A DNA stretch of 64,000 nucleotides, from contig NC_087076.1 of assembly GCF_026151205.1 (NCBI RefSeq), positions 7,418,902-7,482,901 on the forward strand, read 5' to 3'. The stretch is from Bolinopsis microptera. Lineage: Eukaryota; Ctenophora; Tentaculata; Lobata; Bolinopsidae. The position numbers were made by a program, and so were the translations under genes. Every line of letters starts with the position of its first letter. The first letter of the stretch is position 1. This document shows positions 56,867-64,000 of this stretch, piece by piece. The notes beneath the pieces were generated by a model. The model was not told the origin of the DNA and ran no database searches. It saw only the letters and a program-made list of their open reading frames with translations.

Positions 56867-59800
56867 CTGAAAGTTTGATTTGTTGGGACAGTGACATGAC
56901 TCAAAATATAAAATATGGCAGGCTTGTTTGAATTAGAACGCAAAATGGGAATAATGAAAAAAAAGTAAATAAAATGTGCACCTCTCCAGTCATTGCGATA
57001 TTAGGTTGAACAGCCGTGTTCGTCGCTAAAGACATCAGTGCAGTAACTATAGTTATTCCTGCGGAAGGTCCGTCTTTGGGCGTGGCTCCCTCTGGCACGT
57101 GCAGATGGATTTCTGCGCGCTTAAAGAATGTGTTCTTCGGGTCTATATCCATTAGGAAGGTCTTGGCAAATGTGTGTGCTATCTAAAATGAGGAGGAAGA
57201 TGTTAATGCTTCTTGAAAAATATCAATACTGGGGGAACAAAATACTTCAATGAAAATTACCTCTTCTAGGTCAAACTGAACCGGAAAACTTTTAATTCTT
57301 AATTTTTAATGGCCGCTATGTGTGGTTAGTGGTATCTTAAATAAAAAATAATATTATAAATATTTTACCCTAGTGCTCTCCTCCATGACACTACCCAGCT
57401 GACCTGTTGACTTCAAACTCCCTGCTGTTTCCTTGTCCGCCATATTGTTACTGCACACCTGTCAAACACTCTGATATTTAACCAACATTTGGAAATATCA
57501 TATTGTTACTGCACACCTGTTAAACACTCTGATATTTAACCAACATTTGCAAATATCATATTGTTACTGCACACCTGTCAAACACTCTGATATTTAACCA
57601 ACATTTGCAAATATCATATTGTTACTGCACACCTGTCAAACACTCTGATATTTAACCAACATTTGGAAATATCATATTGTTACTGCACACCTGTTAAACA
57701 CTCTGATATTTAACCAACATTTGGAAATATCATATTGTTACTGCACACCTGTCAAACACTCTGATATTTAACCAACATTTGCAAATATCATATTGTTACT
57801 GCACACCTGTGAAACACTCTGATATTTAACCAACATTTGCAAATATCATCATACTCCTTCCAAATCGTGTGGATGGCAATCATGACACGATGAAGGAGTT
57901 AACGGATATATCTATTTGATCAAATTGACTGATTCTTTATTGGATCAGAATAGGTGACAAGTCTTACCGGAGTTCCGAGGACTAAATAGTACTAATTACT
58001 ATGATAAACAGTTATATCAAAAATTAGTAAACCGTTTCAACGTAGAGCTCCTTTCCTCCCAGCGATGTCCAAGCTAGCCCGGTGACGACTCCTGGTGGAG
58101 TATTCTCGTACAATCGCTGGTTCGTGAACTGAATAAAACATTGTGTTATCTTATCAATGTCGTAGTCTTATTGACCTGAATGTGCTGTATTGACCATGAT
58201 AATACGGAACGAAATATATTTTCTGCTATTGGAATGTAAAAAGTTTTATTTTCACTGACCTTTGGTTTACCGACAAAATCTTCCAGATTGTCAGGAGCGA
58301 CACTGATAACGGTCTCAGGATCTGACACTATCTTCATAGCACTCTTACGGTATATCTTCTCTATGTGCTTCTGTAACCCTCTTACGCCGCTCTCCCTGCA
58401 TAATTACTAATTACTAATTACTAATTACTAATTACTAATTACTAATTACTAATTACTAATTACTAATTACTAATCACTTATTACTAATACTGCGCCATTC
58501 CCTCTGGTTTATTCCACTTGTAGCAATCAGAGTTGGTAAACCAATATGGCACTCACTGACCTGCAGTAACCTCTAATGAGAGCCTACTAATTATTAGTTA
58601 CTAATTACTAATTACTAATTACTAATTACTAATTAAACCAATATGAAACTCACTACTGACCTGCAGTAACCTCTAATAAGAGCCAGGACAGCGTCGTCTG
58701 ATATATTGAGGCTAGTTTCCTTAATACCAGTGCTTTCTCTGGACGCGGGTGAAAGGTACTTTTGTGCTATTGCAAGTTTCTCTTCTGCGATGTACCTGGC
58801 CGAGAAGTAGTTTGATGTGAAAGTAATTCTAATATTTCGATTGAAATCTGAAGAGATAACTTTATTGAGGTGACTGTGATTGAGTATGTGAAAGGTTGAT
58901 CACACTCACAGTGTATACTGGTCTTGTGTACAATTGGAGTTCAAAAAATTTGAATATTATTATTATTCATTTTTTCATGTGATCTTGCATTGCTGAGAAC
59001 TTCTTTAAAATTCCTCAAATTTCAATGAAAGCCAAAATACAACGTTGACGTTTATAGTGTTGCCTTACAATAAAAAGTTCTTTGTTAAAAATTTGGTGCT
59101 TCGCAGACCGCAGCGATAGCAAGTTACAAAATAAAACTTTGCAGTATTTTAATTTCAAAGAAAACAAAAAAATTAGACGTTGATAAGATCAAATTTTGTT
59201 CATTTTCTTGTCGGATCTTGATTTCTTTCTCAAAAAAACCACGTCAATTTATCTATTCCTCCAAATTCTCAAACAAACGAATTTTGAGTGAAAGGTTCCT
59301 TAAGCTGGTTTCTTTGTGAACCCAAACCGCGCTCCACCCGCACTCGATAAGCAGATAAAGGAGTAGAAGGTGGAGATTGCTGGAAGATGAACTGTCTGAT
59401 TCTTGTGGAGAGAAACACTCTGAAGCTTCTCACAGCAAGGGAGTAAACCAAGAAGTTAGCCACGATGTTGACATTCTCAAAGAAACACGCCGCTCGTTTG
59501 ATAGAGCTACGTGGATGAACTGAAGTGAGGTTGTCAATCATAGGAACAATAGTGTCCGGAAGATAAGACACCAGGAATACTCCAGTAGTTAAACCTACGA
59601 CTAGGATCCCCTGCCACCGAACTGACTGTCTATCCCTCGCAGCTGCTTGTTTTGCTTTGAGGAGCAAGAGAATTGACGTTAAGATCATCACCACGAGAAC
59701 AACCATAAACGAAAAATAAATGAAAATGTTTTGAAAGCGAATAAAAGAAACCGGGGTACTGGTAAGATCGACCAGGCACATATACTCAATGTAATCGAAG

Positions 59801-61493
59801 GAAAAAGATGTCGTGCTCGCAAAGAAGACGTTCATGATTTGACGAGGCCGTATTACACATGTCACCCAGCACAATGCACAAACAATGTGTGCTCTTCTTC
59901 GAGTCCAAGAGTGGGTTTTGAGGGGATACTGAACAATCAGCAACTTGAAAGTGGAGAGGACACAAGTCGATATAGCAGTTACCGGGGTCACAATGATAAC
60001 TACATTCAGATTTACAAGACACAGGCACATGCCCATAACCCAGTCCCCGGCAACTAAAGACACGATGGTAGGGACCACCCTGAACAGGGTCATCAGAAGG
60101 TTGCTGACTGCAAGGTGCTGGATAACCACAACCATAACACGGTGCAACTTTATCGCTTTGTGTTTTGTGGTTCCTATCAAGATGAGCGTGTCTCCGATCA
60201 GAGACAGAAGTACTATCAATACATGGAATATTGTCCAGCAGATGGTTTCTCCTTCTCCGGGGATGTTTGTGGTTGTATCGTTACTTTCAAGAGTCATACC
60301 TTTGAGTAATGTAAATTGATCTATCAGGTAAATATGCATTTGTCAAAGTAACTGATGTTTAATAGTTCTAGACTTTGTGGTTTATCAAAAAGAAGATAAG
60401 CGACTAAAATATACATTACAATTTTAGAAATAATATCTAGCGTAGTGGATGCGATTGTATAGTTCTCTGTTATCATCCAGGGATGGGCACAGATATTTGA
60501 GTGTCGCTGTATTATCATCACAAAATCAAAATTTCGAATTTGGGATGTTGAGTAGAATGATGCAGGCCCTCATGTTAAAGGTTTCCAATTTCTCAATCCT
60601 AGAAAGTGTGAGAATTCCGCAAAGGGCGTTAGCAGGTTTATTATTTCAGCCATTTTTTATCAAAATTTCAGTTTATTTCAAACAAAATCTCATCAAACAA
60701 AACGTTTGATGATTAATTGCAAGCAATGGCTTGAAATATTTTGAAATTCCAGTGATATCAGAAAGAATTGCCGAACATTTCTTACACTTTAATGAAGGTT
60801 TGCAGACTAAAACTAACATATTCAAAGACCTTTTAAAACTCTATTAAAATTCCTTTTCCATTTAAACTCCTTTTAAAACTCCATTAGATTTGCAGACTAA
60901 AACTACCATATTCAAAAACCTTTTAAAACTCCATTATTTCGGATAAACATCATGAACTTCTTTGACAGAAAATCAAATCAAAATCGTCTATAATTTTCTA
61001 GGTATAGACGATTTTGATTTGATTTTCTGTCAAAAAAATTCATGATGTTTATCCGAAATAATGGAGTTTTAAAAGGTGTACAAAATTTTCGGCGATTCTT
61101 TCTGACATTTAAATTTTTGGCAAACATATCGTAAAACTACGATATGTTTGCCAAAAATTCAAATACTGACCTTTTGACCACTCACCTTTGCATTTAAACC
61201 ACATTCATAAATCATTGACTTATGATTTGTTAAATGATTTTTTATCTTTAGGGTCTCAAGACCCAAAGACTCAGGAGTAACACATACCCGCTAACGTTGA
61301 TAAGTTCCATTCTGTCGAGGAGAGGTCCGGGAATAGTGTCAGTAGCGTTACCAGTGCAGATAAACAAAACCTTGCTCAGATCAACAGGAACATCCAAGTA
61401 GTGGTCCAGGAAATTAGCGTTCTGTTCTGGGTCCAGGAGCTCCAGAAGAGCCGAGGCGGGGTCTCCTTGGTGACCACGTGACATCTTGTCAAC
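56588..61493 (-). CDS. LONP1: mitochondrial Lon protease, last seven exons
   Basis: ATP-dependent serine protease of the mitochondrial matrix; 3' part only. Exons on the minus strand: 61288-61493, 58661-58795, 58260-58395, 58033-58128, 57369-57458, 56982-57182 and 56588-56866. All phases agree and give 380 residues. The order is the end of the AAA+ domain ([20 protein letters not shown], then [20 protein letters not shown] and [13 protein letters not shown]), the small helical domain ([36 protein letters not shown]), then the peptidase domain ([20 protein letters not shown]). The catalytic Ser is in [18 protein letters not shown] and the catalytic Lys in [16 protein letters not shown]. It ends soon after [14 protein letters not shown] with a polar tail. 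Upstream exons, including Walker A/B, lie beyond 61493, probably past the window edge. A minus AATAAA is at 56333-56338. An intact gene is likely. Confidence 0.95.
56982..57182 (-). CDS. LONP1: Lon exon with catalytic Ser
   Basis: Acceptor TTTTAG, donor GTGCAC. Encodes [17 protein letters not shown] to [18 protein letters not shown] and NIAMTGE. The Ser of GPSAG is the nucleophile. Confidence 0.95.
57369..57458 (-). CDS. LONP1: Lon exon, linker; seed of the 58-bp array
   Basis: Encodes [20 protein letters not shown] then [10 protein letters not shown], matching KDGSLEVTGQLGxVMKESAR. Acceptor TTTGACAG. Six further copies of its first 18 bases with the acceptor lie immediately upstream. This seed copy is the only one joined to coding sequence. 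Confidence 0.9.
57441..57846 (-). repeat. 58-bp minisatellite copying a Lon splice acceptor
   Basis: Seven units, period 58. The first overlaps the true exon; the other six each repeat the acceptor TTTGACAG (or TTTAACAG/TTTCACAG) with the first coding bases GTGTGCAGTAACAATATG. This places six decoy acceptors upstream of the real one in transcript order. Confidence 0.95.
58033..58128 (-). CDS. LONP1: Lon exon
   Basis: Acceptor TTATTCAG, donor GTTTAC (unusual). Encodes [20 protein letters not shown] then [12 protein letters not shown], the start of the peptidase domain. Confidence 0.94.
58260..58395 (-). CDS. LONP1: Lon exon
   Basis: Acceptor TATGCAG, donor GTCAGT. Encodes [20 protein letters not shown] then [14 protein letters not shown]. 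An ATTACTA microsatellite abuts its acceptor. Confidence 0.95.
58398..58635. repeat. ATTACTA microsatellites with a copied splice donor between them
   Basis: Two 7-bp ATTACTA arrays (58398-58472 and 58591-58635) flank a 50-bp duplicate (about 58540-58590) of the end of the next Lon exon. The duplicate comprises ACTGACCTGCAGTAACCTCT then AATGAGAGCC, including its donor. Confidence 0.88.
58661..58795 (-). CDS. LONP1: Lon exon
   Basis: Acceptor CTCGGCCAG, donor GTCAGT. Encodes [20 protein letters not shown] to [12 protein letters not shown], the small AAA+ helical domain. Confidence 0.94.
59269..60339 (-). CDS. rhodopsin-like GPCR without DRY, nested in a Lon intron on the same strand
   Basis: Intronless seven-helix receptor, 356 residues from the first ATG (MHIYLIDQF). 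A second Met, 15 codons on ([16 protein letters not shown]), may be the true start, since glycosylation-type NDT follows it. TM1 has [14 protein letters not shown]2 reads [15 protein letters not shown]3 ends [13 protein letters not shown] (no DRY), loop 3 has [15 protein letters not shown] and TM7 reads [17 protein letters not shown]. The tail is Ser/Arg-rich. Shared RWQGI, LAVRSFR-type and TIVSL motifs make it a paralogue of the receptor at 26507-27502, which is hosted by a different gene. It lies between Lon exons 58661-58795 and 61288-61493. The ligand is unknown. Confidence 0.88.
   Translation of the reverse strand: MHIYLIDQFTLLKGMTLESNDTTTNIPGEGETICWTIFHVLIVLLSLIGDTLILIGTTKHKAIKLHRVMVVVIQHLAVSNLLMTLFRVVPTIVSLVAGDWVMGMCLCLVNLNVVIIVTPVTAISTCVLSTFKLLIVQYPLKTHSWTRRRAHIVCALCWVTCVIRPRQIMNVFFASTTSFSFDYIEYMCLVDLTSTPVSFIRFQNIFIYFSFMVVLVVMILTSILLLLKAKQAAARDRQSVRWQGILVVGLTTGVFLVSYLPDTIVPMIDNLTSVHPRSSIKRAACFFENVNIVANFLVYSLAVRSFRVFLSTRIRQFIFQQSPPSTPLSAYRVRVERGLGSQRNQLKEPFTQNSFV
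60752..61165. repeat. palindromic region with long hairpins
   Basis: The core hairpin at 60919-61077 has arms of about 75 bp (AAAACTCCATTATTTCGGAT...), nearly perfect, with a loop of about 10 bp. Outer arms pair AGAAAGAATTGCCGAA with TTCGGCGATTCTTTCT. A second hairpin at 61108-61160 pairs TTTTTGGCAAACATATCGTA with its complement. It could be a fold-back transposon or a hairpin RNA source. Confidence 0.88.
61288..61493 (-). CDS. LONP1: Lon exon, AAA+ sensor/arginine-finger region
   Basis: The acceptor CCCCCTAAG opens [20 protein letters not shown]. The exon ends [12 protein letters not shown] at donor GTATGT. It is the most 5' Lon exon in the window. Confidence 0.94.
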
Positions 61494-61910
61494 CTTAGGG
61501 GGAGTGGGTGGGTGAGGAGGGGTCACCTTCGTAACCAACTCATTTAAACTAATTCTCTAAGCAATTTCCTTAATTATTTAATTTTATCGTTATACATTTT
61601 CTCCGTTGTAGTTTAAGGGTGGACACATCATCGTTGTGCGGCAATGACTGCACAATGCACATACTTAATAATGCAATTGACTGGAGAATTTTACACGAAT
61701 ATAAGAAAATACCATTACTAAAATATCACTATATTTCACAAATTAAATCGAGAAAAACAACTTGACCATGCAAAAATCTACCGATGTGTTTTTTGAAACA
61801 TCACTATTCACTAGTATTTCAATGGTGAAAATAACCATAAAAAGCCCTGAAACGAATCGAACTATAATGTATGTTTCAATTGTTATTAAGCTAAAAAAAT
61901 AAACTAAACA
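61494..61910. other. Lon intron segment
   Basis: No gene or repeat is visible here before the 65-bp array. Confidence 0.5.
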
Positions 61911-63262
61911 ACCCACCCGCTGCTATTGCTGCTGTGTCCACAATACCTCTCGCTATTTCCCCAAGAATCTAAACAGACCACCGGCTGCTATTGCTGCCGT
62001 GTCCACAATACCTCTCGCTATTTCCCCAAGAATCTAAACAGACCACCCGCTGCTATTGCTGCCGTGTCCACAATACCTCTCGCTATTTCCCCAAGAATCT
62101 AAACAGACCACCGGCTGCTATTGCTGCCGTGTCCACAATACCTCTCGCTATTTCCCCAAGAATCTAAACAGACCACCCGCTGCTATTGCTGCCGTGTCCA
62201 CAATACCTCTCGCTATTTTCCCAAGAATCTAAACAACCCACCCGCTGCTATTGCTGCCGTGTCCACAATACCTCTCGCTATTTCCCCAAGAATCTAAACA
62301 ACCCACCCGCTGCTATTGCTGCCGTGTCCACAATACCTCTCGCTATTTCCCCAAGAATCTAAACAGACCACCCGCTGCTATTGCTGCCGTGTCCACAATA
62401 CCTCTCGCTATTTCCCCAATAAACTAAACAACCCACCCGCTGCTATTGCTGCCGTGTCCACAATACCTCTCGCTATTTCCCCAAAAATCTAAACAACCCA
62501 CCCGCTGCTATTGCTGCCGTGTCCACAATACCTCTCGCTATTTCCCCAAGAATCTAAACAGACCCCCGCTGCTATTGCTGCCGTGTCCACAATACCTCTC
62601 GCTATTTCCCCAAGAATCTAAACAACCCACCCGCTGCTATTGCTGCCGTGTCCACAATACCTCTCGCTATTTCCCCAAGAATCTAAACAGACCACCCGCT
62701 GCTATTGCTGCCGTGTCCACAATACCTCTCGCTATTTCCCCAAGAATCTAAACAACCCACCCGCTGCTATTGCTGCCGTGTCCACAATACCTCTCGCTAT
62801 TTCCCCAAGAATCTAAACAACCCACCCGCTGCTATTGCTGCCGTGTCCACAATACCTCTCGCTATTTCCCCAAGAATCTAAACAGACCACCCGCTGCTAT
62901 TGCTGCCGTGTCCACAATACCTCTCGCTATTTCCCCAATAAACTAAACAACCCACCCGCTGCTATTGCTGCCGTGTCCACAATACCTCTCGCTATTTCCC
63001 CAAGAATCTAAACAGATCACCCGCTGCTATTGCTGCCGTGTCCACAATACCTCTCGCTATTTCCCCAAGAATCTAAACAGACCCCCCGCTGCTATTGCTG
63101 CCGTGTCCACAATACCTCTCGCTATTTCCCCAAGAATCTAAACAGACCACCCGCTGCTATTGCTGCCGTGTCCACAATACCTCTCGCTATTTCCCCAAGA
63201 ATCTAAACAGATCACCCGCTGCTATTGCTGCCGTGTCCACAATACCTCTCGCTATTTTCCCA
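61911..63262 (-). repeat. 65-bp satellite derived from the 3' coding end of the adjacent gene
   Basis: About 21 copies, period 65, of CCGCTGCTATTGCTGCCGTG, then TCCACAATACCTCTCGCTAT and TTCCCCAAGAATCTAAACAG. The copy at 63203-63262 is the coding one (minus strand GKIARGIVDTAAIAAG). The copies vary mainly at GACCAC/AACCCAC and AATC/AAAC. Confidence 0.96.
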
Positions 63263-63975
63263 AGGACTTGACCACCCTCCTCTAACAGAGACGCCGTGTA
63301 ATCTACAAACCCAGTGTTGGACCCGGGAGATGTAGCAAACTCTTTACTTGTCGTAAAATGGAGGGTTGAGTTTTCAGAGTAGGAGACTCTGTTGTTGAGT
63401 TTGTTGTCTTTGGTTTTTCTTATCAAATTTAGGAACTCTTTCACAAAGAGTGACTGTTGGGTAATGAAGGTATTATCAAGATTTTGTTTCTTTAATAAGA
63501 ATGACTTTTCTATCTGCTCCACCTTTCCACTTATTGAGTCTGTGAAGGCCTCTATATCCTTCTCTGCTAAATCCTTATCAAGTCTAATTCGGTACTCCAT
63601 AGACTGTTTCCACTGACGCTTTGCATCTTCAAGTGCAGCCGGAAGTTTCAAGTTAACCAGCCTCGTGAGCTTGTCCAGTTTGTCCGGAGTGGAGAGCAAC
63701 TTGCAGAGAAACCATGTATTCCGGACTTCTGGCTCGTTTGGAATGTTGTGGAGCACATACCGGTTATTCTTTACGCACTGTCTCAGTTTCTGGAGAGTTC
63801 CATGGCAGCGGGTCAGGTCGCGGTCGTTGTGAATAATCCCCTGTATGTCATCAAACAGAGTTTTGTAGTTGTCAGGGTCTACGATATCATTTTCGTAACA
63901 TTGAATTGACTCAGCTGCAATCGATTGAACTACTGATCGCGAAAAAAACATAAAAAGCAAGAAAAGTATGATCAT
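63187..63975 (-). CDS. unknown secreted protein with helical body; C-terminus built from the satellite
   Basis: I do not recognise this 262-residue protein. It starts with the signal peptide MIILFLLFMFFSRSVVQSIA. Four Cys follow (26, 57, 67, 91), then a charged, probably coiled-coil stretch (about 100-195: DKDLAEKDIEAF, KVEQIEKSFLLKKQNLDN). An NST glycosylation site comes next, then a C-terminal GKIARGIVDTAAIAAG helix. The last residues LFRFLGK and the TAG come from the next 65-bp unit read in a shifted frame. It is a single exon within the window. It lies upstream of Lon exon 61288-61493 on the same strand, so it is probably inside another Lon intron. Only 25 bases of upstream sequence are visible. 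Confidence 0.8.
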   Translation of the reverse strand: MIILFLLFMFFSRSVVQSIAAESIQCYENDIVDPDNYKTLFDDIQGIIHNDRDLTRCHGTLQKLRQCVKNNRYVLHNIPNEPEVRNTWFLCKLLSTPDKLDKLTRLVNLKLPAALEDAKRQWKQSMEYRIRLDKDLAEKDIEAFTDSISGKVEQIEKSFLLKKQNLDNTFITQQSLFVKEFLNLIRKTKDNKLNNRVSYSENSTLHFTTSKEFATSPGSNTGFVDYTASLLEEGGQVLGKIARGIVDTAAIAAGDLFRFLGK

Positions 63976-64000
63976 CTTTTATCGTGTTGGGAAAAATGAT

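Noticed and set aside
62446-62751. Plus-strand 101-codon frame with VHNTSRYFP repeats
   Set aside because: Read through the 65-bp satellite on the non-coding strand.

Overview
The window is animal nuclear DNA: AT-rich, with GT-AG introns, long introns and many satellites and DNA transposons. Its genes are metazoan types: a Na-K-2Cl cotransporter, mitochondrial Lon, a CYP46-like P450, an LDLa/relaxin-receptor-like GPCR, other rhodopsin-like GPCRs, an SLC22/SV2-like transporter and an SLC35G-like transporter. Several genes sit inside introns of other genes. A non-bilaterian marine animal such as a ctenophore, a group in which nested genes have been reported, is my guess; the window itself does not prove it.

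Layout. Positions 1-433 hold the last exon of a + strand gene, possibly a Lines homologue. Positions 709-47123 are one 23-exon SLC12 cotransporter gene on the + strand. I rebuilt every exon, and the phases close exactly on a 1027-residue protein that keeps the K+-site Tyr and Na+-site Ser pair of NKCC. Five genes lie antisense in its introns: a two-exon small secreted peptide (intron 3), a P450 (intron 7), a rhodopsin-like GPCR (intron 18), an MFS transporter (intron 21) and an LDLa-GPCR (intron 22). The LDLa-GPCR is split by a 1029-bp transposon and has two further frame breaks.

Positions 49835-51740 (-) are a three-exon drug/metabolite transporter, and 51741-56587 is repeat-rich intergenic DNA. 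Positions 56588-61493 (-) are the last seven exons of mitochondrial Lon, with a second GPCR (59269-60339) inside one Lon intron on the same strand. This GPCR is a paralogue of the one in the cotransporter. At 63187-63975 (-) lies an unknown secreted protein, probably also within a Lon intron.

Two themes stand out. First, small and mostly intronless genes are packed into introns. Second, several tandem repeats are copies of an exon edge: the exon 6 donor of the cotransporter (11 extra copies), the acceptor of a Lon exon (6 extra copies), the donor of another Lon exon (1 extra), the 3' coding end of the SLC35G-like gene (70-bp duplication) and the 3' coding end of the secreted-protein gene (about 20 copies). 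Five TIR elements with 8-bp target duplications (three perfect, two with one mismatch) point to active or recently active hAT-type transposons.
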